DNA of 64,000 nt from Rhipicephalus microplus. Taxonomy: Eukaryota > Arthropoda > Arachnida > Ixodida > Ixodidae. Position 1 is the first letter of the stretch, and each line of letters begins with the position of its first letter. A program made the position numbers and the translations under genes. Positions 22,641 through 36,112 of this stretch are shown here, one piece after another. The stretch lies in contig NC_134710.1 in the NCBI RefSeq assembly GCF_043290135.1, forward strand, positions 278,214,776 to 278,278,775, in the 5' to 3' direction. The notes under the pieces were generated by a model. The model had not been told where the DNA came from. It worked only from the letters and a program-made list of their open reading frames with translations, and did no database searches.

Positions 22641-25600
22641 TTGAGGTGTGCACCTGAGAAGACTTGAAAGCACCGCGGTGCAATCACGGTTTTTGAAGTT
22701 TTATTTTATTGTAGTTCAGTGCTCAGTGGTGCAATTTAAGACATACGCATTGGGGCCCGGTGAGTGCTTTGACAAGTTTCTTTTGTGTAAAAAGCTGTGT
22801 GAAGTTTGAATTTTGAAACTTATCTTAGGAAGAGAAATCCGCTTTATTCACACAGAATGCGTCGTCCCCAGGGACTCCAAGTGAGCAGTGAACCATTCGT
22901 GCCAAGGAGCAATCGCTAGCTTCTTTTTTGTTTGATGGCAGCTTATATATAAGCTCCTACCACGTTGATCATGAGCGAGCTGGACTGAGATTTTTTGCAA
23001 GAATAAAATCCTTCACAGCCCCACAAAGTAATTTTTTGTGACCAATTCTCGCGTCTGGGTTAACCGATCCGCACATATAATAATAATGTGTTAACCAATC
23101 TGCACATAAAAAACACGAGCCGGTAAGAACTATGGGTAATAGTAGGCTTGAATGTGGTGGATGCTCATGGCGTGTGCTCTCGTGAGGCTTTCATTGGGCA
23201 AATGGCACACGCGACGCTCATTGTTAAGTGTGGTATGTCATTAAATGAAGTCGGTGCCTCACCTGGGAACACCGGGTCTGAGAGATGCGCTTCTCGGTTT
23301 GTTAGACTTTGGGCTACGTGGTGCAGTTCCTCTTTCCCAGGGTTGTCAGAGTGGGTACACACCAATCTTGTTTCAATTCAAATGGCAGAGTCGGTGCAGT
23401 CGACGGACTCCACAAGCGAGTACACCAGTCTGACGCGGAGCACCGCCTCCAGATACACAGCTGGAACTCAACACGGGGCGCTGAAACAAGGCAGAAAAGG
23501 AAGGTCTGTCTATCGAGTGATGAGTTGCCGACATTACATTGCATACTGTTATTTCATTCTCCTGTCGAATTCTGTCGAATTCTTGATGTAATGCAACACT
23601 GTCAGCGTCGCTGTCACTATCCGATGAGTCGCTCGTACAGGGACATCTTTATGACTCGGAGCTGTCTTTTCGAGCAGCAGAAGCAATTCCGACCATTCTG
23701 CCAGCTCGTCCATGTCGTCCAACCTTACCGAGAAAACGAGCGGCTACCACCGACACCCTCAAATAGACACATGTATTAAAGCTAATACGCTATGCCAAGT
23801 TCCTGTCTACTCCGCAAATTCGGTCGCAACAACTCTTCAAGCTCCACGGAGTTACTGTCGCTCTGAATGCGCTCCGGCTCTTTCACGGGAACTCTTGACC
23901 TATGCCTCAACGTGGCCCGAACTCTGTCCGTGGAACACACTGCCTCCTGAATGAGTGGAAGACTTCCGCGTGCAGCCAGCAATTCCGAGGAGAACATTGC
24001 TGCTTCAGCTTCGAGATACAATGCTCGGAGAGTACTCCAAATCGATTACTGACACGCTCGCCCTTGTGCGCTCATGAAATAATGATGCCTTTGTTCCGCA
24101 AGCTGGCCTATTTGATTGCCCACATCCATGTACATCGCTTACAACTGGTAGATTGCCTTCCTAAATCCTTTGCACATCCCGACCTCATGTGCCTTCTCCT
24201 GACGTACCTTTCTAAAAGATTACAGGCGTTTTGCGTTATGCATACGTGATTTTGGCGTCAAAACTGGTTGAGAACTTACCGAAAATGTCGCGAATCAAAA
24301 CTTTACATTTTAGTCTTTACACCTTGTTTTTACGCCGCTTTGCGGGTATTTGCTACAGAAACTTTTCCCCTCTTCAGCACAATGTTTTTGTGCCATGGGT
24401 CCTATGCTGCCGTCGTTTGGACAACTTGACTAGCGGAAGTCGTTATATAATATTTGATCGCCTTCGGGATGCATGGTGCGAGATATTCGTTCACGTAGAC
24501 TTGTTTTCTATCTATCAGTAGATGAGAGTCCTATGGTCTTAACCTTTGGTCTAGGCACGTTGTGAAGCTGTAGATACTGGCAAGTTCATTTGAATGTAAA
24601 CGAAGTAGCAACCAGTTTTAAGAAGGAGGTGTGGCATACGCTCATGTTTACCTTAACATCAAGCAATCTGTGCGAAATTGGTCACTGAGGAGACGGACAG
24701 CGCAGCGTGCGACGCCGTTTGAGTAATAACGACGATCAAACTTCCTAGAGCTTACATAAAACAAATGAATCTTACTGATAACGTGCACAGGTCCCCGGCG
24801 CCAACTTACTTAAAACGACCGACAAGTGGCCAGAACGTGCGATTTGATCATAGTTCAAATGAAAAGACCATGAAATATAGTGGCACGCCACATTCTTTTA
24901 GCGTTGTGACAATAATTTAAATCACGCAAAAATTATTAGAAATTATTTTGTTGCGCAGCTTAGAGGACAAGACTTGAACCTGGAAATATATGGAATACGG
25001 AGTTGATCACTTTGTTGGACGTTGCCGCGTAGTCGGATCCTGTCGTCTATGTTAGTTCTCGAAATGACAGTATGTAAATTATTATCCAGCCACCCTCAAT
25101 TCTGTGCTGCTTATGGCGTGAAACAAAGTGCCATGGTGAAAAGTGGCGTTGCTGTCGCGGCCGCCTGTGAACCAAATCGTGCTATGGTGCATGCATGGGC
25201 GCGGAGTGCACGCAATCGCCGTAAAACCGCTGCACTCGAACAGAACCGCCCACGCACTTACTGTTTGCAGCATGTGAGCACACGGCTTCTTATTCACAGC
25301 AGATAGAGAAAACTCGGATAACAAATTTTTTCCGGCATTTTGCACTTTACCATGCCGGGATCAGATTTTTGTAACTGGTAAGATACTCTTCATGCTGAAA
25401 CGCAATTGAAAAATAGGCACCATAAAAGGGGTTGTTGAGCGTTTTAGGATTTCTAGAAAATTATTTTTGAAAAACTTTGATAGCGTTCATGGACTGATTA
25501 CCTTTGTGAATGCAAATATAAATGCTCATATGCAGAAAGGCTGCATGATCTCCTAATGATGTATTTTTTCTCGTATACTCATGTAAATATACAAACCAAT

Positions 25601-26230
25601 GTAACATTATGTCACGTAGTCTGCCGTGAGAGACTGCGAGCACTTCACGCGGGAAGTTGTTTTGTGATACTCAGTCGCGGCGACCTGAATCAACCTTTGC
25701 GCCCACCGTGCGTGTTCTCGAAACACTTCCTTTTTATTCGACATTGTTAGTGCCACTGTAAAATGTTGCTCATAGTGAACTTACTTGTAGAATATCCTGG
25801 CGTCCTTCAGGGCTTCCGCGTGGTATTTGCGGAGAACGCCGACCGCGTTATTCTACCTAGCATGGAAGAGTGGCGCGCCCATTAAAGAGGGACTGGGTAA
25901 CTTCTACCCGTAAACATCTTTATCAACGTGACACTTGTAATCGACGTCCATGGCGGGAAAGAAGAAGCTCGTTAGTGATGCAGTGGCGACCTCTCCCATC
26001 GTCGTTTCCCGCCTCGTGGCCTTCACATATCTTCCTACTCTCTGCTTCATTTACCTCCTCCTCACTCTCAACACAGTATATCCTCAATTTCCTTTCCCAC
26101 TCTCTCTCTATCGCTGAGGACGGGTCCCTTGCCACCCCTACCCTTGCTTCTTGACTGCTGTTCATGCTGATGACGACCGTGCCACTACTCACCTAATATT
26201 TTTCTCTTCTTTCCGCTTTTCTCCCTTTTC
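22640..26230. other. Unassigned DNA
   Basis: No confident gene. At 23150-24520 overlapping frames of 60-156 codons occur on both strands. A minus-strand reading contains an acidic DSSDSDSDADS run (near 23610) and broken segments, which might be a dead transposase or host gene fragment, but no catalytic motif is visible. 24520-25860 is A/T-rich with nothing recognised. 25870-26180 has CT-rich sequence that opens frames on both strands. Confidence 0.4.
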
Positions 26231-26335
26231 CTTTCCCTGCAGGCACTGCGCCGTGCTCCCGACCGGGCTGCAGAAATAAGGTGCCTTTTCTCATCTTCTA
26301 ACCACTACAGCAACACTTCCTCCCTAAACCACGCA
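26230..26335 (+). repeat. Dispersed repeat R1, copy 1
   Basis: GGCACTGCGCCGTGCTCCC, then GGGCTGCAGAAATAAGGTGCC, then TTTTCTCATCTTCTAACCAC. The same string, inverted and slightly diverged, occurs at 58421-58510, and a shorter form at 34150-34195. Probably the conserved core of a dispersed element. Confidence 0.65.
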
Positions 26336-26339
26336 AGGC

Positions 26340-26830
26340 TACGCGTGCTTTGTATATCCTCCTATAATCCTAACTCTCACATCACTCCTCATCCTCAATT
26401 CCTATTCTCACCCCTCGCTGTACTCTACTAGATGTGTAGCTAAACTAAGCTCACCCCTTCTTCGTCATTTCTCTCCTCCCTACTTTCATGTCTAGTGAAC
26501 GCTTACATCGAATAAAAGAAGTAGTGCTCTCTTGCCACCCATTTTACTTGCGCCACAAAACTAAACTAATCGTCGTTACTTTCGCATCACTCTTCACCCT
26601 AACTTTACATCCCCAGCCCTTGCTATATGCAGTAAAACACTTAGCTATCTTCATTGTGGAATAACAAAAGCGAAATAAAGTTAGAATGCGGACATTTTGA
26701 ACCCAGGGGACACCCCTTTCTATGGCGTGCTACAAAATGCTAAGCTGTTCTTTATCCAACCCTCATTCTTCTTCCCCTGACATCCCTCCTGAATCTCAAT
26801 ATCTTTTCTAACCCCAAGCAGTGCTATCGC
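26340..26830 (-). repeat. Degenerate, inverted copy of the G-rich minisatellite
   Basis: C/T-rich sequence with recurring CTCACATCACTCCTC, TCACCCCTCGCTGTACTCTAC and CTTTACATCCCCAGCCCTTG. These are the complement of the unit seen at 150-1160, much diverged. Confidence 0.5.
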
Positions 26831-27780
26831 AACGCTAACCACACTACCTCACTGTAAGTACACAGATTTATTGTGATGAAACCACTGCTCCTATAAATGG
26901 AAAGACACTTGAGCAGCGCTTTAGCACATATACTGGTATATTTATGTGCTGCACATGCATAAGCGTTGATATGAAAAAAAAGCACGTACTGAATGTCTGG
27001 AGTACTGGACCTTTCCAGCGCTGAATTATAAATAAACCGATTTGCATGATAAAGTCGCTGGAGTGATGAACATGTACCTCTAAACTCCACACACTTTTTC
27101 AGCAGAACATATCGCATACCTGCGTTCACAGAATTTGGCGGATGGCATACTGATATGAACACAACCACGTCATTTCATAGCCGTCGGTGTCGTCACGACT
27201 GCAAATGTCATCATGCTACCGAACCCATTCACGTAGCCCATTCCAGACTTTTTTTTTTCAACATTCGCGCTGAACGTGCTTTCAATGGCCAAAAATAATT
27301 CAGACACCGTTTTAGGCGCATGCTTCTCTTAAGCCTTGCAAATCAGAACTGTGGAAAGAGGCTTAGAAGGTGTTTTGATTACTTACGCCGGTGGTGCGCT
27401 GTCGTCGTTTTGTTTTGACAGTGGCGGTACCTCTTGGCTTGGACGCCAGACATGCAACATACCATGTTTTGGTTAGCCACAGTAGAAAAATATTCAGCAA
27501 TGCAAAATAAAGGAGCTGATTGCGCCACAGCCCTGAAGTTGACTGTAGCTAGTACTTCATACTTGGATAAAACCGAACCTAATTTAGAGAATCATTATAG
27601 CCTCGTCAGTACACAAGAACGGGCTTTTGGCGGACGTTGTCGAGTTCAATCATGATGACGCAAGCAGGCTGAGAGATCAATGCACAGCGTATGCTACAAA
27701 TAGATGGGAGCTCAAATGCAGTGAATGATGACGAGTAAGTGAAGCTATAGGTTCATAATGTCTACATTGGAATCCCCGAC
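26830..27780. other. Unassigned DNA
   Basis: Nothing recognised. The longest frame, 26824-27168 on minus (114 codons), shows no motif. A 73-codon plus frame at 27434-27655 likewise. Confidence 0.4.
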
Positions 27781-27784
27781 TAGT

Positions 27785-27925
27785 ACAAAGGACGGGCAGA
27801 TGAACGGACGGGTGGGTGGACGGACACACGCATTGGAGAGACAAATAGATGCATGAACGGTTGGACGCACAAGTGGACGGACACATGCAAGCATGCACGG
27901 ACGGATGAATGGACGCACGGTTAAA
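27785..27925. repeat. Degenerate GGACGGA tandem repeat
   Basis: Variants of GGACGGAC, GAACGGACG and GGATGAATGGACG follow one another. The Cys/Ser/Pro-rich minus-strand frames across it (27677-28032) are by-products. Confidence 0.7.
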
Positions 27926-28379
27926 ATGCAAGGATGGTTGATCAGACAGGCGGTGCAGGTGTACATGTATTGTTCTGTCATATAAACGCTTGATAGATGT
28001 ACACGTACGACAGATGTACGCACAAAGTCCAATTTTTACACAGATGTTCTCGCTTTTCGTTGCACAGGTGTTCAGGCTCAGTTTTCATTTTTTTGAGCGT
28101 GACGGACGCGGACAACCACGAGGATTGGTGCCAAGGAGCGTTGCCTTTAAAGGGGTGTTTTTTCTTTTCGCCCTACATTGGCAATCGCCATGGCTTATTC
28201 GAGCACGTTGTTTGTGATCAGGGAACGCCGAGTGTTCTACGATAACAGAAAGAAAGGCACACGAGATGAAATATTATTTCTGTGGTAAAAGAAAGGCAGC
28301 CTTTTTACTTGTTATTTTAAAACGATGGGGCTGCTTAAGCTTCAAGTAGACGACGTTTCTCCACCTGACGAAGCGGGGG

Positions 28380-28570
28380 AGTGCAAAGCTATGAGAGCAA
28401 GAAGGACGAGTGTAACTACGCCATGCTAAGGCAGGAGAGGTAGGGATAAGTAAATCCACAGCAAAGTTAGGGACTAGGAAAGAGAAGTGAGGCTGAGGAG
28501 AAGATAAATGGTAGGCAAAGAGAAGCATAGTAATGCGAGGGAGAGGGCAAGTGAAGTAAGGAGGCCGCAA
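28380..28570 (+). repeat. Short block of the G-rich minisatellite
   Basis: GAGAAGTGAGGCTGAGGAG, then AGAGAAGCATAGTAATGCGAG, then GGGCAAGTGAAGTAAGGAGG are recognisable variants of the 150-1160 unit. About two units remain. Confidence 0.65.
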
Positions 28571-29078
28571 AGGCAGCCTCATATATTGGCATGATAGGGA
28601 AGGTGGGGGGGGGGGGGCGCTACGATGAACCTTCGCCCTGACCGAAGGGGAATCCTGCGCACGATGACGTTTTAAACCACGAGCAATAATGTCCGTGAAA
28701 TGTTTTCTAAGCTCCTATGCACTCACCACAAGGCCTTAAGGGAATACCCGCAGTAACGTGTTCGTCTTTTGTAATTCGGGCCGAATAAAAATCACGAAGT
28801 CGTTTTAATAACAACATGTTCTAATGCTCGATTGCAATAACGCTTGAACCACGCAATATTTCTGAAATGTTACACGTTGTATGGAGAAGTTTGTTTACAG
28901 GATGCGTGTTTGTAAAGCATCAACGTTATTTTCATCACAATTGTCAGTAGATGAGTTTTTTCTTTTAGCAGAACAGAAAGATGGGCGAGTTGGAACTTAT
29001 CCATAGTGGGCAGCGCACAAAAAATCCACCCAAAACAAAGAGACAGGATTAACGCTTGTCTAACAACTGAACATTTAT
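28571..29078. other. Unassigned DNA with G run
   Basis: A G homopolymer at about 28603-28617, then A/T-rich sequence with no gene recognised. Confidence 0.4.
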
Positions 29079-29154
<76 letters not shown>

Positions 29155-29157
29155 ATT
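29079..29157. repeat. (AT)n microsatellite
   Basis: About 38 AT units with one TATTATAT interruption near 29143. It abuts the truncated end of the Ty3/gypsy remnant. Confidence 0.95.
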
Positions 29158-29658
29158 GTGAGCGCTGACTATATACGTAATGAAACTTGTAAAATTGTAA
29201 AAACTTCTAGACCGAGCGAGGAATGAAGAGAACGCATGGGTTACCGAGGTGACGGTAAATTTGCCGGCATACTATTCCATCTTGGAGCTTGAAGCGGACA
29301 ACTTGTCGTCTTAAGCGGCTGTTTTGAGCACTTGATAAGCCAGTGAGCCGATTGATGATGGTGAGGCAGAAGATTCGGCATGTTGAAGCGAGGCGAGATC
29401 TATGGACGAAAGAAGGTCAACCGAGGAACGAACTCTTTCGAACCAGCAGTCTTGGTCACTCGGGTGGTTGGTGACGGGAAGGTGACAATTGTGCGCTTGG
29501 CGTGAGTGGGCAACGCGACAAAGTTTCGGCATCCTGGTGCTGATGAAGCGACCTATATGTGAAGCGGTAGTCATACTCTTGCAATCATAGCACCCAACGG
29601 CCAAAGCGTCCCGACGAATTCTTAAGAGACGATAACCAACCCAGAGCATGATGGTCAG

Positions 29659-31560
29659 TCAACGTTGTGAAATGCTGGTAGTATTTATTAAATAAAGGCA
29701 AAACTTTCGTACGGACCACACGATGGCGAGACATTCTTGCTCAGTGATGCTGTAATTTCGCTCAGCTGGTGAAAGAGTACGGCTCGCGTAGGCCACGACT
29801 TGTTCTTCGAAAGCGTGGTTCCACTGAATAAGGACAGCACCGATGCCAAGTCCACTTGCGTCAGTTTGTAGCACAGTAGGTGCTGCAGGGTCGAAATGGC
29901 GAAGCACAAGCCGGGACGTGAGGCATCGTTTGAGAGTGTGAAAAGTGGCTTCGCAGTCATCTGACCAGACAAAGGGCGCACTCTTGGTCAGAAGTTTGTG
30001 CAGAGGAGCCGCAACAGTAGCGATACCACGCACAAAGCGGCGTAAGTACGGCTCCAAGCCAAGGAAGCTGCCGAGGTCTTCGGGTGTGGTTGGCGTAGGA
30101 AAGTGCAGTACCGCGGCAACCTTCTCGGGATAGGGCTCAACGCCATGTTTACTGACGACGTGACCTAATACCTTGATGATGTGACTGGAAAACCGACAGT
30201 TCTTAGTGTTGAGCTGGAGACCGGCCTTAGCTAAACATGCGAGGACATCATATAGCCGGTCCAGGTGCTGCGATAAGCTGGACGAAAAGATGACGATGTC
30301 GTCCAGGTAGCAATGCCAGGTCTTTCATTTTAATTCACACAGTACCATGTCTATCACTCGTTCGATTGTGAACGGGGCATTGCATAGACCAAATGGCTTC
30401 ACATTGAATTCAGATATCCCACCCGGCGTAGAAAACGCAGTCTTCTCTGTATTGAACTCGTGTATTGGAATCTGCTATTAACCAGAGCGCAAGTCGACAG
30501 TTGAAAAGTACTCGGCCCCTTGTAAAATATCAAGAGCGTCGCCAATGCTAGGCAATGGGTAGACTTCCTTGGGAGTAATTTTGATGAGTGCTCTGTAATC
30601 AATGCGACACTGTACTGAGCCATCTTTTTTTGCTAGCACGACAGGAGAAGACCATGCGCTTGTCGAAGGCCTGATGACGTTGCGTGCAAGCGTGTCGATG
30701 ACTTGTTCTTTTATGACCTGCGTTCTGAAGCTGACACATGGTAAGGGCAGTGGCGAATTACAGGAGATCCGACGGTGTCGATACCATGAGCGGCCACTGT
30801 TGTTTCACCCAGCCCTTCGAAAAAAAAAACAACGTCAAAGCAAGTTCTGTGCTTCTACAATGGCAAGGCATCAGTTTGTGTTGGTTTGAGATGTTTACAG
30901 AAAGTAGCCTTGAGAGCAGTTGAACCTTGTGTTGGCATACATTTCCAGAATCACGAAGTAGATGAATTAGTGACGACACACTCAGGCGCTTCATATGTAA
31001 TGCTGGCAACAGTGGTCCCCTTGTCACATAGCCACGTGACAACCGCACTAAACAAAATGCGATGGCGATCGCTTGAAAAATTCAGCGCTGGCAAAGAACA
31101 ACCACTGCGCCATCATCTATATTGTCACTTGACTTGATCGTAAGGACACGTTCTTGTCCGGAAGGCAGGAGGAAATCCGCAGCTGTGACAAGGTTGGGCG
31201 ACGAAAGGTAAGCAGCAGAAGAAAGCTCAGTGTCCGTAATACGAATGAGAAGCCGACCACACGAAATTACAGCATACGCAGCTGACAAGAAGTCCCAGCC
31301 TAAGATTGTCTAATGAGCACACGAAGTGAGCACAGTTAACTGTATGTGATGACGGATTCCATCGATGAGAACTCGAGCAGTACACTGTCCGGTAGGGCAA
31401 ATTGTACTGTCATTATCACCAAATAACGTTGGACCGATATAAAGAGTTTGCCCTTTACGCAGGCGAAAACACAGTTAACGATCGATTACCGAAATGGCAC
31501 AGCTTCAGTGTCTATATGGGCGTCAACAAAATCTCCTTCCAAACAAACAGGCAACAAATT
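29659..31560 (-). pseudogene. gypsy 1 pol: protease, RT, RNase H
   Basis: Protease: HIDTEAVPF at about 31510, where the catalytic DTG has become DTE, and its C-terminal ILGWDFLS near 31300. RT: DALDILQGAEYFSTVDLRSG near 30520, KPFGLCNAPFT near 30400, and catalytic YLDD at 30298-30309 (followed by IVIFSSS). RNase H: the open frame 30057-29659 has VLQTDASGLGIGAVL (TDAS near 29855), [16 protein letters not shown] and EQECLAIVW. Stops and frame shifts lie between the blocks. Confidence 0.88.
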
Positions 31561-31628
31561 AGTTGGATGAGACGGAGGAGTTGTAACCTTTCGACAACGA
31601 GCAGTTTCCCCTTCAAATCCTGCGTCTT

Positions 31629-32237
31629 CTAGTTCCGAATGGCTGTCCAGAGAGATTGGCGCGGGACGCAGGGGTGATGACGTACACCGAAACGGTGACG
31701 GAGAACGGTGGCGAGATGAACGATAAAGATGAGGCCCGACCTGAGATTGTGGATGAGAGGGCGACTGACGGGAGGTGGACGGATACTGTGTTGGATTGTA
31801 GGCATTGGGTCTCGGGGCAAAGCTTCTTTTGTAAGCTGAATAACCACGTCGTTCATACTCTGACGGCGGTGGCAGAAACGGCATATATGACCCCTTATGT
31901 TACAGTAGAAGCAGACGGGGCGCGGAAGACACCATGTAGAATAGTGGGGTGGCCTTGGCGCCTGCGTTGTCATCGCAGCCAAATGGTCGCATTCAACGTC
32001 CGCAGGCACAGTTGAAACTGGTGCAGGGGCCCGTGATGCAACTTCTGCGTACGAAGGTGCAAAAAAAAAAAAGAGCACAGGAGAAGGGGCGAGTGCGGCG
32101 CTTGTCATCAATGCCAGTTCGTCCTTCATAATCTCACGTAGATTGGCAGAAGGATTGAGGACAGAGGCAATAGTCGGGTTGCGCGGAACAAGGCCGGAGA
32201 GTTTCTCTCTGACAATCGTGCGGATAAGGGCTTGCAA
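31629..32237 (-). pseudogene. gypsy 1 gag C-terminal part
   Basis: A 202-codon open frame. It begins QALIRTIVREKLSGLVPRNP and contains one CCHC-like zinc knuckle (CFYCNIRGHICRFC, near 31905-31865), followed by the basic/proline-rich tail usual in tick gypsy gag. An A run at 32061-32072 coincides with a frame disturbance (FFFFF). Confidence 0.75.
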
Positions 32238-32785
32238 TTCATGCTCTCCAGTAAAGGGAGCATCGCATGGAGTGCTCGAGACGCTTTAATGCACAGTTAT
32301 GGCTTAACGGAGAATGGGCGAAAGCTTGACCGATCTTGACATAACAGCTAAATGAAGCTCACAAGTAGAAGAAACGTCAACCTTCGAAAGGAAACTCCAG
32401 CCCAGTGGAAAAGCTATCTTTTAGCAGGTGCGACGGGAAACGCCCGGGCTATATAACGAAACTTCCGTAAAGTGCCACACCGCGTCGACGCCGCGTTCTG
32501 GTTCTAAAAGAAAAACAATACCCGCCGTAGTTTCCTTGTGGTTACGGCGCTTTGCTGCTGGTCCGAAAGACGTGAATTGGATCTCTGCCGCGGCCATCGC
32601 ATTTCGATCGAGAGGATACGTTCACGGGCCGTGTACAGTTTGTTTTTCACTTGAAAGAAAACTCGCAGCACGGGGCATCGTGATTCTTAAAGCGCCGAAG
32701 TCAGGCCGCGGTGAAAACACACGCATGCGCAGACGGTTGAAATTGTTGTGTTGAACCACGTCGTCTGCTGGTGAGGTGGCCCCCC

Positions 32786-33018
32786 TACGGTGGTCTAGTG
32801 GCTAAGGTACTCGGCTGCTGACCCGCAGGGCGCGGGTTCGAATCCCGGCTGCGGCGGCTGCATTTCCGATGGAGGCGGAAACGTTGTAGGCCCGTGTGCT
32901 CAGATTTGGGTGCACGTTAAAGAACCCCAGGTGGTCTAAATTTCCAAAGCCCTCCACTACGGCGTCTCTCATAATCATATAGTGGTTTTGGGACGTTAAA
33001 CCCCACATATCAATCAAT
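32786..33018 (+). repeat. tRNA-derived SINE, full-length copy
   Basis: The RNA polymerase III promoter is visible: A box TGGTCTAGTGGCTAAGG at 32791 and B box GGTTCGAATCC at 32834-32844. The conserved body follows (GGAGGCGGAAACGTTGTAGG, GCACGTTAAAGAACCCCAGG), then the tail GGACGTTAAACCCCACATAT and ATCAATCA. This resembles the Ruka-type SINE described from ixodid ticks (established knowledge; identity not computed). It is the cleanest copy in the window. Confidence 0.9.
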
Positions 33019-35158
33019 GCTAGTGAGGTGAGCGCTGGCCACTTTCACTGAAAGCGTACTACTCAGGCCTGTCTGCAGATTTTATAGCAACTGAGAAGTT
33101 TGAGCCAACTACCTCTACTAAACGTTGTACGACGCGAATCTCTCAGCCTTCACTGGCAACAGCGAGGTCCCAGAAACGTTTTCTGACCAATTGACTTGTT
33201 TTATTCTTTCTCAAAACCGGGTACTGAGAGCGCGTGCGTACATTTCTTCATTGCATGGACTACCCTAATGCACTCCGCCAAGAAAGAGGCACAAAAATTG
33301 TGCTCCCAGCGTGTTCAGTCTCCGAGCACTTTTACAAAAAGCAACATACTCCGCGACAATGGGGCCAGCGCATGGCACCTTGGCAGACGCCGTGGGTCAA
33401 GACTACGTGTTTGGAGTGTCTGTGCCTGTGCGGCCTGCTGTTGACGAATGACTTCAGCGCCCGCTGCATCGTGAGGCCGTGCGCGACGAAGTTTCCACCA
33501 ATGTAAAACAGAGCGTTCACGGACTAAAGTTTGCGTTTAAGAAGCAAGGTAGTCGAAATTCGCAGGAGCCTTTCACTAAGACCTGTCTCATGATCACGCG
33601 CATTTGGCCCTTAGAACGCGATAAGGTTTACTTTGCAGAGGCAACGCATCTTTTATTTATTTGAATGCCGGTGCAAACGTGCGCTTTTCAACGGGAGCCG
33701 TCGGTCCGCCTTAGTTAAGGGAGTGGTCTTGCCGTGACCCTTGATGAGGGGTAGCGCTGTTTGCGTCACACGTGCTTACGAGCGCTTTCCCCTGGCTACG
33801 CGATAGTCATGTGTGCCCCTCTCCAATATCACACGCCTGTAACAGTTCTTCCTTCATTCTCGTTCTTAGCGTTTAGAAGCAATGCCGCCGCCACCTCACA
33901 GCGCTATAAGTTATAGTTATGCAGCGGCGTCACCTTGACGCGTCTCCATTGGTTGCTCTCATAGCGCCACGTACGGTCACCGTATCACTTACAGAGCCAG
34001 CATTGCGAAAACGAGGAATGCAAGACGCCGCCCCACGGATTTGTACACAACTGAACAAAAATGATTCTGGTCGTGAGGCACTGTATGAAGAACTTCCTTC
34101 CTTATGAGAAAGAGAGAGAGGTTAATGAAAGAGTAAGAGATAAAAAGGACGCTATTTTCTGCCTCCCGATGCGGGAGCACGGCCCAACGCCTTTAGGAAA
34201 GGAGGATAAGGAAGTAAAGATGATAGGAAGAAGGGAGGAAGGTAAAAAAAAGTAAAAGGCATGGCAAGAGAATGTCTTGTCACTACAGTCAGTACAACAA
34301 AGTAACAGCGTCCTGATGACCGCAAAAGCACATGCGAAAGCTAGGTGATGGGCGAGGGCAGGAAAAAGCCTAGAGGAGAGGGTAGTGAACGGTTGGATAG
34401 GGCGCATCTGGTTAGAATTGTCAAAACAGAGGAGGCGCTGATATCGACGAATGAATGGTAGCAGCTCACCGTTCTTCTGCAAGTTGATGCTTCGCCAGAG
34501 CCTAACCACCTTTTTTTTTTAAGTGCGAATAATAATGAGACTCGGCCGAATGCGCTTGTCATGCGCGAGGTTGCAATGGCCAGTATCTAGCCTAAAGCAA
34601 GACGCGGAGACTAAGATGACGGCTAAGCATAGTTCGCAATAAGCACACTGCAGACAAACAAGAACGTTAAAATAAAATGAAGTGTAAGCAAGCCAGCCAG
34701 CTCTAGCGATCGGAACCTTAAGGTATACACGCAGACAGGCTCACCTTCTTTGAACAGAGTAGCTCTCGTCAGCTGGGTCAACGACGCAATCGAACGACGC
34801 GATTCCACTGTTGGAACGAGAGCACGGATGCCGCGCGCTGCGGCCTTGTATGCTGCACGTGATGGCGAATCCACATGCTGCTGTTGCGATGATGATGATG
34901 ATGAAGTATATGGCAACAAATTGCAGCAAAATACTCAAACCAGTACCACGAAAGACACTGTAAACAGAGGTTAATACATGTTTTTCCACCTTTTTTTTTT
35001 GTTGAAGATATATACTCGCTTGGTTGCCCCTTGCACATTGTGGCTGCATTAGCACGGTGACTTTGTGTTGTATTATTACAACCACGTAGCTCCGAATCCC
35101 CGGTTTGCCGGGTCCGTTTAAAAGAAGTGAGCATTTTGGGGCAGTCCAGAGGCACTTT
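33019..35158. other. Unassigned DNA
   Basis: No gene recognised. 34150-34195 has TTCTGCCTCCCGATGCGGG, then AGCACGGCCCAACGCC, a short inverted member of dispersed repeat R1. Several purine-rich stretches (34100-34260) open spurious frames. A (GAT)n run is at 34886-34906. Confidence 0.45.
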
Positions 35159-35552
<394 letters not shown>

Positions 35553-36059
35553 TTAAAAATAGTTAGAGCAAGTCCGATCTTCTTGTCAGATGGAAAAGCT
35601 GCAATTTTTTAGTTTTGCCTAAAGTGGAGTTAGCTCGTTAAAAATCAATAGTAAAAAACGACACATTAGCTTTCTTGCTCCGCTTGCATCACAATCTTTT
35701 TCATAAGCTTAATTTTTATAAATTATTTTGGTACTTCATATTGGCATTTATATTTTTATTATTTTTATTGTAACAATCTATTATTTATGATGATAAATTT
35801 TTATTCACACATTCTTCTTTTAATTTACCTTAAACTATTCGAACCTTTGTCGAAATTACAGATTAGGTATGTGCCAATGAGTCTCAGCATGTTCATCTCC
35901 GTATAGATTGAAGTAAGAACTAGAAGTTAACGTAATTTTATAAGTGGCAATCACGAAGCTGAGCTGTCGGCTGCCGAAAGTATATTTATCCTATCACAGG
36001 TTTGGTGAGGTTCCTTCTCAATTGTGCGCTTCCTGTGGCAAAAAAGAAACTACAGATTT
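35553..36059. other. A/T-rich unassigned DNA
   Basis: No gene recognised. May include the degraded 5' part of the adjoining gypsy element. Confidence 0.4.
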
Positions 36060-36112
36060 TTGTTTTATCCAACCTCATTGACGTCTTAGTAAAAAATTTC
36101 GCAACAGTCGCT

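Larger units (their letters stand above)
29158..32420 (-). mobile_element. Truncated Ty3/gypsy retrotransposon (gypsy 1)
   Basis: Minus-strand gag, protease, reverse transcriptase and RNase H in the Ty3/gypsy order. The element ends abruptly at about 29165, just at the start of the integrase zinc-binding region (FKLQDGIVCRQIYR at about 29295-29250). The integrase is therefore lost and an (AT)n array follows. No LTRs were identified. Many stops; it is dead. Confidence 0.85.

Noticed and set aside
23148..24021. Possible Harbinger-type transposase or host gene on either strand
   Set aside because: Only an acidic Ser/Asp run and disconnected segments are visible; no catalytic triad or DNA-binding motif.
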